A stretch of 64,000 nt of DNA from Micromonospora tulbaghiae (lineage in GTDB: Bacteria > Actinomycetota > Actinomycetes > Mycobacteriales > Micromonosporaceae), in assembly GCF_900091605.1 (NCBI RefSeq), contig NZ_FMCQ01000001.1, forward strand, positions 1-64,000, written 5' to 3'. Both the position numbers and the translations under genes were made by a program. Within the stretch, counting starts at the first letter, position 1. The number at the start of each line of letters is the position of its first letter. The notes under the pieces are model-generated. The model was not told where the DNA came from, did no database searches, and saw only the letters and a program-made list of their open reading frames with translations. Below, piece after piece: positions 8,639-18,600 of this stretch.

Positions 8639-9438
8639 CCGTCGCCCGGACCGTGTACCGGACCGGCACGCTCGCCGCCGACCTGCGCGCGCTCGGGCTC
8701 GGCCCCGGCGACGTGGTGCTCGTGCACTGTTCCCTGCGCGCGCTCGGGTCGGTCGACGGTGGGCCGGGCGCCCTGGCCGCGGCGTTGCGGGCCGCCGTCG
8801 GTCCGTCCGGCACCGTCGTGGTCCCGGCGCAGACCCCGGACAACTCGGTGAGCAGCGCCGCGTACCGCGCCGCGACCGCCGGGCTGACCGACGAGGAACG
8901 CCTGGCGTACGAGGAACGGATGCCCGGCTTCGACCCGGCCGTCACACCGTCGTTCGGGGTCGGCGCGTTCGCCGAGTACGTACGCCGGCTGCCCGGCGCG
9001 GTCCGCAGCCGGCACCCGCAGACGTCGTTCAGCGCGTGGGGCCCCCGGGCGGAGGAACTGATGCGCGTCCACGACCTGGACTCCCACCTCGGGGAGCGGT
9101 CCCCGCTGGCCGCCCTGGAGGCGGCCGGCGCGTGGACGCTGCTGCTCGGTGTCGGTTATGCGACATGCACCGCGCTGCACCTCGCCGAGTACCGGCTGCG
9201 CCGCCCGCCGCAGCGGCGTCCGTACCGCTGCTACGTGGTGCGCGACGGCCGCCGGGAACGGCTCGACTTCGAGGCGCCGCACCTCGACGCTGCCCTGTTC
9301 AGCGAGATCGGCGCGGAACTGGACCGGGCGGCGTTCACCCGGCACGGGACGGTCGGCGACGCCCCGGCCCGGCTGCTGCCGATATCCGGCGCGGTACGCA
9401 CCGCCGTCGCCTGGATGGACGCCCACATCGGACGGTGA
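8635..9438 (+). CDS. AAC(3)-family N-acetyltransferase inside the FxSxx locus
   Basis: This about 267-residue protein has the antibiotic/aminoglycoside 3-N-acetyltransferase fold signatures: VLVHCSLRALG near the N-terminus, VRSRHPQTSFSAWGP, and LGERSPLAALEAAG followed by LLLGVGYATCTALHLAEYR. The fold uses acetyl-CoA. The start is either GTG 8635, overlapping the fxsB stop, or in-frame GTG 8626; I prefer 8635 for the 4-bp overlap. Its position between fxsB and fxsC argues that it belongs to the peptide system, perhaps acetylating the peptide or another amine, rather than serving aminoglycoside resistance. That role is inference. Confidence 0.88.
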   Translation: MTVARTVYRTGTLAADLRALGLGPGDVVLVHCSLRALGSVDGGPGALAAALRAAVGPSGTVVVPAQTPDNSVSSAAYRAATAGLTDEERLAYEERMPGFDPAVTPSFGVGAFAEYVRRLPGAVRSRHPQTSFSAWGPRAEELMRVHDLDSHLGERSPLAALEAAGAWTLLLGVGYATCTALHLAEYRLRRPPQRRPYRCYVVRDGRRERLDFEAPHLDAALFSEIGAELDRAAFTRHGTVGDAPARLLPISGAVRTAVAWMDAHIGR

Positions 9439-9567
9439 AGGCCTGGTAACCCGAGCGCAACCTCTCTACCCTGATCGATAGACGCCGTATCGTGTCGACC
9501 GGGGAGCAGCGCGTGATCATTGACGGTTGGGGGTCAGGCGCACTTCCCGTGGAACGGTCGTGTCGCC

Positions 9568-10758
9568 GTGACCTCTGAGCGGCCCGCGCTGCCGGGCCCG
9601 CCCTATTTCTTCCTCAGCTACGTCCCCCCGCCGACGCACAACGACCGCACCCCGGGCGACCACTGGGTCCGCCGCTTCTACCACGATCTCAACCTGGCGA
9701 TCGACGGCCGGCCCGGCGACCGGTTACGCCGGCAGGGTTTCGCCGACTTCATGGTGCGGCCGCCGGACGACCGGACGGAACGAAAACGCACCGCACTGGC
9801 CGAGGCCGAGGTGTTCGTGCCGCTGTACTCACCGGACTACCTCAACCGGGACGACTCGCGCCGGGAGCGGGAGTGGTTCCGGCAACGGCTGCTCCGGGCC
9901 GGCCGCCCGCCCGACGGCGACAACATCCTGCCGGTCCTGTGGATCCCGTCACCCGCCGCCGTGCACGCGGCGGACCAGGCCCGGGCGGTGGCGATGGCCG
10001 CCGACGTGGACGCGTACGCCGCGAACGGCATGAGCGCGCTCTGCCGGCTCCAGAAGTTCCAGCACGCCTACAAGGAGGTGCTGGGCCGGCTCGCCCAGCA
10101 CATCGTCGACACCGCCGAGCAGACCCCGCTGCAACCGGCCGAGCCGCCGACCGGCCCGACCGACCTGCCGTCGTCCCCGACCAGCGAGGTGCCGTTCCGG
10201 GCGGTGGTGATCGCGCCCGAGGAACCGGCGGAGGCGGGCCGGCTCAACGGGCGGTCCGACACGCACGCCGGCCGGTGGCGCCCGTTCCGCGACCGGCCGC
10301 CGGTGGTCGACGACGTGACCGACGCGGTGCAGCGGTTGCGGATGCCGATCGACGTCCGCGACTTCGTACCGGACGCCGGGCTGTTCCGGGGCTGCCCGGG
10401 CGTACTCATGATCGATCCTCGGGTGGTCGAGACGCCGGACGGTGCGGAGGCCGTCCGCGCGGCCGTCGCCTCGCTGCACCGCTGGGTGGGCGTCGTGGTG
10501 ATCATCGAGGACTCGGCACCCGGCCGCCGCTCCCACGCGGCGGTGCTGCTCGACCAGGCCATCGCGATCTTCCCGGCCGCGGCACGCCCGCTGGCGATCA
10601 CCACGTACGACGACTGGCGGGCCGGGATCCACGGCCTGGTCGACCGGATGCGCCGCCGCTACCTGGAGGCGAGACCGGCCTACCCGCCGCCGGGACGGCC
10701 GATCAGCAAACCCCGGCTCTGGGAGAACCCGCCGCCCGACGAGGGAGTGGACACATGA
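9568..10758 (+). CDS. fxsC: TIR-like protein FxsC of the FxSxx system
   Basis: The protein begins (from GTG 9568) with a short Pro-rich lead and then YFFLSYVPPP, the first strand of a TIR-like fold, followed by WVRRFYHDLNLAI, RLRRQGFADFMVRPPDD and LAEAEVFVPLYSPDYL, where the TIR strands and the YS(P) segment are expected. Residues about 120-180 continue the domain (ILPVLWIPSP); the remainder (about 210-396) is a second alpha/beta domain with DVRDFVPDAGLFRGCPGVLMI and a C-terminal domain typical of FxsC proteins. No NADase glutamate can be assigned with confidence. Starts at TTG 9520 or earlier are possible but the residues before 9568 look non-coding. The last codons overlap fxsT (ATGA). Confidence 0.87.
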   Translation: MTSERPALPGPPYFFLSYVPPPTHNDRTPGDHWVRRFYHDLNLAIDGRPGDRLRRQGFADFMVRPPDDRTERKRTALAEAEVFVPLYSPDYLNRDDSRREREWFRQRLLRAGRPPDGDNILPVLWIPSPAAVHAADQARAVAMAADVDAYAANGMSALCRLQKFQHAYKEVLGRLAQHIVDTAEQTPLQPAEPPTGPTDLPSSPTSEVPFRAVVIAPEEPAEAGRLNGRSDTHAGRWRPFRDRPPVVDDVTDAVQRLRMPIDVRDFVPDAGLFRGCPGVLMIDPRVVETPDGAEAVRAAVASLHRWVGVVVIIEDSAPGRRSHAAVLLDQAIAIFPAAARPLAITTYDDWRAGIHGLVDRMRRRYLEARPAYPPPGRPISKPRLWENPPPDEGVDT

Positions 10759-13700
10759 CCCGACGCGAGGGACAGGTCGTCACCTTCTACTCCTACAAGG
10801 GCGGCACCGGCCGGACGATGGCGCTGGCGAACGTCGCCTGGATCCTCGCCGCCAACGGCAAGCGGGTGCTCGCCGTCGACTGGGACCTGGAGTCCCCCGG
10901 CCTGTCGCGCTTCTTCGCGCCGTTCATCGACCGGGACGCGCTGGAGAGCACCGGCGGGGTGATCGACCTGATCCGGGAGTACGAGTGGGCGACCACCACC
11001 AAGCAGGACAAGGGCGACGACCGCTGGCACGAGCAGTACGCCCGCGTGCACAAGTACTCGTTCTCGCTGAACTGGTCCAACTTCCCCGGTGACGGGACGC
11101 TCGACTTCCTCGGCGCCGGCCAGCAGAACAACGACTACGCCGGCGCTCTCGCCGGGATGAACTGGGACGAGTTCTACGAGCGGCAGGGTGGCGGCTACTT
11201 CTTCGACGCGCTGCGCGCCGACATGAAGCGCAACTACGACTACGTGCTGATCGACAGCCGTACCGGGTTCTCCGACGTCGCCGACATCTGCACCATCCAA
11301 CTGCCGGACGTGCTGGTCACCTGCTTCACCCTCAGCGAACAGGGCATCACCGGCGCGGCCAAGGTGGCCCGGCTGGTCGAGCACCGCTACGGGTCGCGGC
11401 GGATCCGGGTGCTGCCCGTGCCGATGCGGATCGACCCGGCGGAGAAGGTCAAGGCGGACACCGGGCGGGCCGTGGCGCGGCAGCGCTTCAGCGGTCTGCC
11501 GAGCGGGATGAGCGAGGCCGACCGGGACCGGTACTGGGCCCGGATGCAGGTGCCCTACCAGGCGTTCTACGCGTACGAGGAACTGCTCGCCACGTTCGCC
11601 GACCAGCCCGGCGTCAACGGGTCGCTGCTGTCCGCGTACGAGGTGCTGGCCCGGGAGATCACCCGGGGCGAGGTGGAGTCGCTGCCGCCGATGAGCAGCG
11701 CGGTACGCGAGCGGGTCAACGCCCGGTTCACCCGTACCTCCAACTCGGTGGAGAACGAGATCCTGCTCCGGCACGCCCCGTACGACCGGGTGTGGGCGGA
11801 GTGGATCGGGCACCTGCTGGTCTCGGCCGACGTCCGGGTGACCGACCCGTGGTTCGCCGAGGACGAGACGCCCCGGACGGCCCGGGAGCTGATCATCGTC
11901 TCCGAGTCCAACGCCACCGAGGAGGCGGTGCTCGCCGCGCCGGACCGCTCCCCCGACCAGGTGCCGCTCGTGGTCTACGTCGCGGACGTGCGGCGCCTGG
12001 CGAACGTGCCCGCCGCGCACACCGTCTCGGTGGCCGGCCTGGAGGCCCGGACCGCCGCCGCGCGGATCCTGCGCCTGGTCGGCCGCGAGGGGGTGCCGGC
12101 CGACCTGGAACTGCCGACCGGGCCCCGCTTCCCCGGCCGCGACAACACGGTGTTCGAGGTGCCGGGCCGCAACAAGCGCTTCACCGGCCGGGAGGCCGAC
12201 CTGCGCGAGCTGCGGACGCTGCTGCGCAGCAGCCCGAAGGTGGTGCTCTCCGGCACCGGTCCGGTGGCGCTGCAGGGCATGGGCGGCATCGGCAAGAGCC
12301 AGCTCGCGCTGGAGTACGCCCACCGCTACCGCGCCGCGTACGACATGGTGTGGTGGATCGACGCCGACCAGGTGCCGTTCATCGAGTCGGCGATCGGTGA
12401 CCTCGCGCCCTACCTGGGCGTACCGTCGTCGGAATCGAACCGGGAGAACGCCCGGCTGGTGCTCCAGGCGCTGCGCCGCACCGACCTCCGCTGGTTACTG
12501 ATCATGGACAACGCGGACGAGATCGAGGGCGTCCTGCCGTACGTGCCGGACGGCAAGGGCCACGTCCTGATCACGTCCCGGAACCTCCAGTGGGTCGAGC
12601 GGGCCACCACCGTCCAGGTGGACGTGTTCAAGCGCGCGGAGAGCATCCAGCACCTCACCGAGCGGGTGCCGACCATGCGCGTCGACCAGGCCGACCGGAT
12701 CGCCGCCCTGCTCGGCGACCTGCCGATCGCGGTGACCGCAGCCGCGGCATGGCTCGCCGACACCGGCCACTCGGTCGACAGCTACCTCAACGAGATCGCG
12801 AAGTTCGGTCCGGGCGCGGTGATGGAGCCGAACAGCAACGTCTCCGTGGAGGCCACCTGGGAGCTGTCCCTCAACCACCTGCGGACCCGCAACCCGGCCG
12901 CCTACCGGGTGCTGCAACTCTGCTCGGTGTTCGCGCCGGAGATCTCCGCCGACCTGGTCTACAGCGACGAGTTCGCCGAGGCGCTGGTGCCGTTCCACCC
13001 GCAGGCGAAGGAACGGCTGGTCCGCCAGCAGCTGGTGCAGCAGGCCAACCGGCTCGCCCTGGTCCGCGTCGACCTGCGGGCCGAGAACCCGTCCGGCAGC
13101 GAACGGGGCCGGGGCGGCCTGGTGCTCATGCACCGGCTGCTCCAGCACGCCGTCCGGTCCCGGATGACGGAGGTGGAACTCGACGAGGCCCGCCAGCAGG
13201 TCCACCTGGTGCTCGCCGCCGCCCGGCCCGAGGGCGAGGTCGACGACCCCGACGGGTGGCCCCGGTTCCGGGTCATCTGGCCACACCTGGAGGCGTCGAA
13301 GGCGCCGCTGAGCCGCAGGGTGGAGGTGCGGGCGCTGATGATCGACCGGGTCCGCTACCTCCAGTTGCGCGGCGACCTGGAGACCGGCCGGCGGCTCGGG
13401 CAGGAGGTCGCGCAGACCTGGGAGCAGATGCTCGCGGAGGAGACCGACCCGCGGGCGCGCGACGACCTGCGCCGGCAGTTGCTGCACCTCCAGTTCAACC
13501 TCGCCAACATCCTCGCCTTCCTCGGGCAGTTCACCGAGTCCCGGGCGCTGGACGAGGAGGTGCTGGGGGCCCAGCGGGAACTGCTCGGCGAGGACCACCC
13601 GCACACGTTGATGACCGCCGGAGGGCTCGCCCGCGACCTGCGCGGCATGGGCATGTACAACGAGGCGCTGCGCCTGGACGAGATCACGTTCAACGCGTGG

Positions 13701-14690
13701 AAGCGGAACTTCACCGAGGAACACCCGCGTACCCTCGCCGCGCTCAACAACCTCGCCAGCACCCAGCGCCTGATGGGCGACTTCCGGGAGGCCCGCAAGA
13801 ACGACGAGATGGTGCTGGCCGGGCGCCGCGCGATCCTCGGGGAGAACCACCCGGACACGCTCGCCTCCTCCACGTACGTCGGCATCGACATGCGCGACGC
13901 GGGCGACTTCGAGCAGTCGGTCACCCGCCTGCGCAGCGTCCACCGGGACCTGCTGCACACGGCCGGGCCGGAACACCTCATCACCCTGCGGACGCAGACG
14001 AACCTGGCGGTGTCGCTGCGCGCGGCCGGGCACGCGGTCGAGGCGGGCAAGCTCCTCGAAGCCGCCTACGAGCTGCTGAACGAGCGGTTCGGGCCGGACA
14101 ACCCGGAGACGCTGACCTGCCGGCTGAGCCTGTCGATCAACCTGCTCACCGTCGACCTGTTCCAGCGCGCCAGCCGGGAACTCACCGAAGTGCACCGCGT
14201 CTACCAGCGCAACCTCGGCCCGATGCACCCGCTGACCCTGGTCTGCATGGTCAACCTCGCCATGGTGGCCCGCCGCGCCGGAGACTTCGCCGAGGCCCGG
14301 CAGCTCGCCGGCCGGTCCGCCGACGCGCTCGCCGAAGTGCTGGGCAGCGGGCACCCGTACCCGCTCTCCGGCTGGATGAACCAGGGCATCTGCATCGCCG
14401 AACAGCCCGACCCGCCGGAGGGCCGGGAGGCCGCGGACCTGGAGGCGCTGAACCTGCTGCGGCGCGCCCACGACGGGCTGGTCCGGATCCTCGGCCGCGA
14501 CCACACCAACACGCTGCGCTGCCGGGCGAACCTGGTGGTGATGCAGGAGCGGGTGGAGAGCGGCCGGCGGGCGGAGCTGGAGGCGGTCACCCGCGAGCTG
14601 ACCTACCGGCTGGGCGAGAACCACCCGGCCGTCGAGGCCGTCCGGGAGAGCCGGTTGCAGCGGCGCATCATCGACCCGCATCCGATCTGA
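10755..14690 (+). CDS. fxsT: FxsT: ParA-like / TIR-like / NB-ARC / TPR multidomain NTPase
   Basis: The start ATG 10755 overlaps the fxsC stop as ATGA and gives 1311 residues; the frame stays open far upstream but only this start fits the domain. Residues 10-300 form a SIMIBI/ParA-like ATPase with YSYKGGTGRT (Lys15 region) and DYVLIDSRTGFSDVAD. Residues about 340-450 are TIR-like (YDRVWAEWIGHLLVSADVRV, ARELIIVSESN). Residues about 465-830 are a STAND NB-ARC NTPase: P-loop GMGGIGKSQLA near 508, Walker B WLLIMDNADEI near 578, sensor VLITSRN near 605. From about 905 to the end are tetratricopeptide repeats with the HP.TL signature (GEDHPHTLMT, TEEHPRTLAALNNLA, GENHPDTLAS). Such architecture suits a signal-gated assembly. 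The last 23 bp overlap the opposed hydrolase gene. Confidence 0.93.
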   Translation: MTRREGQVVTFYSYKGGTGRTMALANVAWILAANGKRVLAVDWDLESPGLSRFFAPFIDRDALESTGGVIDLIREYEWATTTKQDKGDDRWHEQYARVHKYSFSLNWSNFPGDGTLDFLGAGQQNNDYAGALAGMNWDEFYERQGGGYFFDALRADMKRNYDYVLIDSRTGFSDVADICTIQLPDVLVTCFTLSEQGITGAAKVARLVEHRYGSRRIRVLPVPMRIDPAEKVKADTGRAVARQRFSGLPSGMSEADRDRYWARMQVPYQAFYAYEELLATFADQPGVNGSLLSAYEVLAREITRGEVESLPPMSSAVRERVNARFTRTSNSVENEILLRHAPYDRVWAEWIGHLLVSADVRVTDPWFAEDETPRTARELIIVSESNATEEAVLAAPDRSPDQVPLVVYVADVRRLANVPAAHTVSVAGLEARTAAARILRLVGREGVPADLELPTGPRFPGRDNTVFEVPGRNKRFTGREADLRELRTLLRSSPKVVLSGTGPVALQGMGGIGKSQLALEYAHRYRAAYDMVWWIDADQVPFIESAIGDLAPYLGVPSSESNRENARLVLQALRRTDLRWLLIMDNADEIEGVLPYVPDGKGHVLITSRNLQWVERATTVQVDVFKRAESIQHLTERVPTMRVDQADRIAALLGDLPIAVTAAAAWLADTGHSVDSYLNEIAKFGPGAVMEPNSNVSVEATWELSLNHLRTRNPAAYRVLQLCSVFAPEISADLVYSDEFAEALVPFHPQAKERLVRQQLVQQANRLALVRVDLRAENPSGSERGRGGLVLMHRLLQHAVRSRMTEVELDEARQQVHLVLAAARPEGEVDDPDGWPRFRVIWPHLEASKAPLSRRVEVRALMIDRVRYLQLRGDLETGRRLGQEVAQTWEQMLAEETDPRARDDLRRQLLHLQFNLANILAFLGQFTESRALDEEVLGAQRELLGEDHPHTLMTAGGLARDLRGMGMYNEALRLDEITFNAWKRNFTEEHPRTLAALNNLASTQRLMGDFREARKNDEMVLAGRRAILGENHPDTLASSTYVGIDMRDAGDFEQSVTRLRSVHRDLLHTAGPEHLITLRTQTNLAVSLRAAGHAVEAGKLLEAAYELLNERFGPDNPETLTCRLSLSINLLTVDLFQRASRELTEVHRVYQRNLGPMHPLTLVCMVNLAMVARRAGDFAEARQLAGRSADALAEVLGSGHPYPLSGWMNQGICIAEQPDPPEGREAADLEALNLLRRAHDGLVRILGRDHTNTLRCRANLVVMQERVESGRRAELEAVTRELTYRLGENHPAVEAVRESRLQRRIIDPHPI

Positions 14691-15588
14691 CAGCGGCGCG
14701 CTCCACCGGGCCGGCCAGCCAGGCGAGGATCTCCGGCAGCACCTCCACCGCGCCGAAGTGCGCGCTGTGCGGCTGCACCTGCAGCTGCGCGCCGGGGATC
14801 TGCTCGGCCAGCCAGCGGGTGTGGCTGGCCGGGGCGAAGTTGTCGTCGGCGCCGTGCCACAGCCGGACCGGCATCCGGATGTCCGTGAGCGTGATGCCCC
14901 AGTCGGCGCGCAGCGCGAGGACGTCGTCGATCCAGCCGTGCGGCCCCTGGCGCAGCGCCTCGGCGTAGGCGTCGGTCAACTGCCTGCGGATCGGCACGCC
15001 GGCCACCACCCGGCGGTCGGCCTCGGTCATCTGCTCGACCAGCAGCGCGAGCAGCGAGCCCGGGTCGTCCATCGTCCGCTCGGCCCGCAGCCGCAGCTGC
15101 TCTGCGAGCACCGGCACGTCGCGCTCGGCCGCGCCGTAGTCACGCACGTTGGCGTCGGTCATGCCGCCGAACCAGTCCAGCCCGGCCGCGCCGGCCGGGG
15201 CGAGACCGACCAGGACGGCGGTCCGCCGTACCCGATCGGGCAGCAGCGCGGCGCAGGCCAGGGCGTGCGGGCCGCCGCCGGAGCGCCCCACCACCGAGAA
15301 CCCGTCCAGGCCCAGGTCGTCAGCGATGGCTGCGACGTCCGCGGCGGCATCGGCGACCCGGCGGCCGGGCAGCCGGCTGGAGCCGCCGTAACCCGGCCGG
15401 TCGTACGAGATCAGCCGTACGCCCAGCCGGTGCAGCACGATGGACCGTGGTCGTGGACCGTTGCGGCTGCCGGGTGTGCCGTGCATCAGGAAGACCGGCC
15501 AGCCGCGTTCCGCCCCGGCGATGTCGACCGCCAGGTTCCTCCTTCCCGTTCGGACGATGTGCTCTCGGTGCCGGGGCGTGTGTGCCAA
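14668..15588 (-). CDS. Alpha/beta hydrolase
   Basis: The 306-residue protein starts at TTG 15588 with CGGAGG six bases upstream. Alpha/beta hydrolase marks are MHGTPGSRNGP (oxyanion loop), YDRPGYGGSSR, the nucleophile elbow VVGRSGGGPHALA (Ser of GRSGG), the acid in LWHGADDNFAP and the catalytic His in PHSAHFGA. There is no signal peptide, so it is cytoplasmic; the substrate is unknown. It lies 42 bp after the NACHT gene on the same strand and is probably co-transcribed. Its end overlaps the end of fxsT by 23 bp, a tight convergent arrangement with no room for a terminator. Confidence 0.9.
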   Translation of the reverse strand: MAHTPRHREHIVRTGRRNLAVDIAGAERGWPVFLMHGTPGSRNGPRPRSIVLHRLGVRLISYDRPGYGGSSRLPGRRVADAAADVAAIADDLGLDGFSVVGRSGGGPHALACAALLPDRVRRTAVLVGLAPAGAAGLDWFGGMTDANVRDYGAAERDVPVLAEQLRLRAERTMDDPGSLLALLVEQMTEADRRVVAGVPIRRQLTDAYAEALRQGPHGWIDDVLALRADWGITLTDIRMPVRLWHGADDNFAPASHTRWLAEQIPGAQLQVQPHSAHFGAVEVLPEILAWLAGPVERAAVRSDAGR

Positions 15589-15630
15589 TCGGGGCCTCCG
15601 AACGGGTGGTGGCGGTAACGGGTGGCGTGG

Positions 15631-18600
15631 TCAGACCGCCTCGGCGGCCGGGATCTGGTCGGACGGGCCGGACGCTGCGAGGACGCGCAGCGTGTCGAGC
15701 GCGGACGCCAGCGAGACCTCGGCCGGCACCCGGTCGTAGGCCCGCAGGTAGTCCAGGAGCAGCCGGCACAGACTCGCCTCGTCGAGGAACTCGTCCGGCA
15801 GCCGGTGCGCGAGCAGGGCGTTCATCGTCCTCGGCGGGATCTTCGGCCAGGCCAGTTCGGCGTACTCGCTCAACGCCATCAGCAGCCACAGCGCGGTGCG
15901 GTTGTCGACCCGGGCGGCGGCGAACTGCTCGGCCATCTCGGCCGACACCACGCCGTCCTCCAGCGGCAGCTCCGCGAGCCGGTCCTCGATGTCGGCGAGC
16001 ACCCGGCGGACCCGGGGCACGTAGCGCTGGGGCAGCCGGTGGAGTCCGTGCCGCAGGATCAGCGCGTGCAGCACCGCGTGGTCGTCGGTCGTGCCGAGCG
16101 AGTCGACGAGTTCCGGGAACTCGTCGATCAGGTACGGGCACGAGATGATCAGCTCGGGCGGCGCGGTCGGCGAGTCGGGCAGCCGGCTCAGCGCCACCCG
16201 GGTCAGCCCGCACACCACCTCGCGGGGCAACTGCGCGCCGTCCTCGGCGAGGCATTCCAGCAGGACCGTGGCGCTCGTGCTGGACACCGCCTCCGGTGAC
16301 TCGACGGCGCGCGCCCACAGCCGCCGGTAGCTGCGCTCGTCGTACAGGATGAGCTGGTGCAGGGACGGCACCGGCCAGCGGCGGGTGGCGAGCGACACCA
16401 GGTCGGCGTGGAACCGGCCGGCCTCGAAGCTGTCCGGCTGCTGGCCGCGCCACGTCCGCGCACCCGCCTGCAACTGGCCGTAGGTGGTGATGTCACCGAG
16501 CAGCCGCGCCTCCTCGGCGGCCACGTTCACCGTCTCCCCCCGGCGTTCGCGCCACCGCTCGGCGATGATCCGGCCGTCGGCGTCCCGGCCGAGCCAACTG
16601 ATCATCGCGAGCTGGCCCTTCTCGTCCAGCCCCGCCCGCCACAGCCGGACCGTCGACACCCAGGTCGCCTCGTCCATCAGGTCGGTGTGGCGTACGCCGT
16701 CCGGTGACACCAGCGCGGCGAGCGCGACCAGGTTCGCGGTGTACGCCGCCAGCAGCCGCACCGGGTCGTACGGCGCGGGCCGGTAGCCGTCCACGCCGGC
16801 CAGGTTGGTCCGCTGCCGGGCCTCGGCCAGCAGGCCGGCGATGGTCTCCACGATCCCGTTCCGCTCGTCCGGGTGGCGGGAACTGAGCTCACGGGCGAAG
16901 CCGACCACCGCCTCCCGCTTCACCAGCGGCTGGTGGGAGAGCAGCGCGCGGAACTGGCCGGTGTCCAGCTGATAGCCGAAGCCGGCCGGGCTGCGGGTGT
17001 GCCGGCGCAGCTCGGCCAGGCTCCGCAGCGCCCCGATGACGTACTCGGCGATCAGGAAGTCGCCGATCGTGGTGTGCAGGAACTCGTACGTGCGCCGGGC
17101 GTCCTCGCCCTGCACGTCGTCCGGGCCATACACCACGAAGAACGCGGCGGTGACCAGTTGTTCCGGGCCAAGCACGTCGCCGAGTTCGAAGCGGGAGCCG
17201 TCTCCGGACCCGGAGCCGAAGCAGCCCAGGTCGAGGCGGAGCGCGGCCCGGTTCACCAGCTCCCGGTTGCGGTTGAACATGGCGAACGCGGTGATCGCCA
17301 GGTCGCGCCGGAGCTGGTGCTCGCGGGCCTCCCGCTCGTGGGGCGGAAGGGCGGTCGGCGCCTTCTCGCTCACCTGTCGCCTGATGAACGCGGTGAGCAG
17401 GCCGGTGAAGAGGTCGGACCGGGAGATGGTGACGCCGGGACGGCGGTCGGCCCAGTGCTCGTTGTAGTAGATCGCCAGCAGCGTGAGCAGCAGCGGCTGG
17501 CGGGCCAGCTCGCCGTGCGACAACAGTTCCCTCGCGGACAGCCGGCGGTAGCCGGGCCGGTCCTCGTTCGCCGCGTTGACGGCGGCCAGCCACGCCGTCA
17601 CCTGGGCGTCGGTCAGGTCCTCCAGCCGGACCAGCACAGTGCCCTGCGGCACGCTGGCGCGGTCCATCACCAGGATCCGGGACGTGATGATCGGGATGAC
17701 CGAGTAGCCCAGGTCCCACTGGGCCTCCTGGAACTCGGCCACCCGGTCGATGTACTGCGAGTGGGCCGTGCCGGTCACCTGCACGAGTTCGTCGAACCCG
17801 TCGAAGATCACCACGACCGTGGTGTGCTGGGTGGCCCGGCGCAGGTCCGCCCAGCGGATGCGCTCGTCCATCATCTGCTCGATCGCCGCCTCGATCTGCT
17901 CGGTCGGCGACGAGTCACCGGACATTCGCCGCAGCGGCACCACTATCGCGGTGAACCGGCTCGCCGGCAGCCGGGCCGCGATCACCCGGGTCAGCAACGT
18001 CTTGCCGGCGCCCGGCTGGCCGAGGAGCAGCAGCGGACGGTGCAGGCTCGCCGGGTCGGTCAGGTACTCGGAGAGGAACCCGACGAGGTCGCCCCGGCGC
18101 GGCTGGTCCTCCCACCAGCGCTCCCGCTCCGGTGATGTGTGCTTGCCGTACTCGGCGGCCCGGAAGTCGGGGCTGATGAAGCCGCTGTCCACGTTCGGCA
18201 GCCGCAGGTGGAAGTCGACGTCCTTGATCCGCAGCAGCGGCTGCCGGAACACCGCCGCGAGCGAGCCGGTGAGCCGGTCGAGTGATTCGCGGAGCAGGTC
18301 GGGCCGGTCGGCGGCCACCGGGCCGGACAGCTCGGCGAGGTTGCGGTAGAGCTGCGCCAGCGCGTCCAGCCGGGCCGAGACCTCGGTGGTGAGTTTCCGG
18401 TTGTCGATCAGGTTGTGCTCGATCGCCTGCCGGATCATCCGGAACCCGAACTCGGGGAGGTCCGCGGCGAGCCGGTCGAAGCGGTCCTCGTAGTGCCACA
18501 TGGCCCGGCCCACCACGCGGGAGCGCATCGACGTCAGGTCGAGTCCGCGCCGCACCGACGGCCAGGCGGCGAGACCCTCGCAGAACGCGATGGTGGCGTC

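Noticed and set aside
8635..9438. Aminoglycoside resistance gene
   Set aside because: Family match only; the gene context is the FxSxx locus, so resistance is not claimed.
9873..10754. Upstream in-frame extension of fxsT
   Set aside because: It passes through fxsC in another frame, reads as low-complexity Arg/Pro, and the ATGA overlap at 10755 fits the ParA domain start.
12495..14681. 728-codon minus-strand frame antiparallel to fxsT TPR region
   Set aside because: Shadow of the TPR repeats; no ribosome site or known domain.
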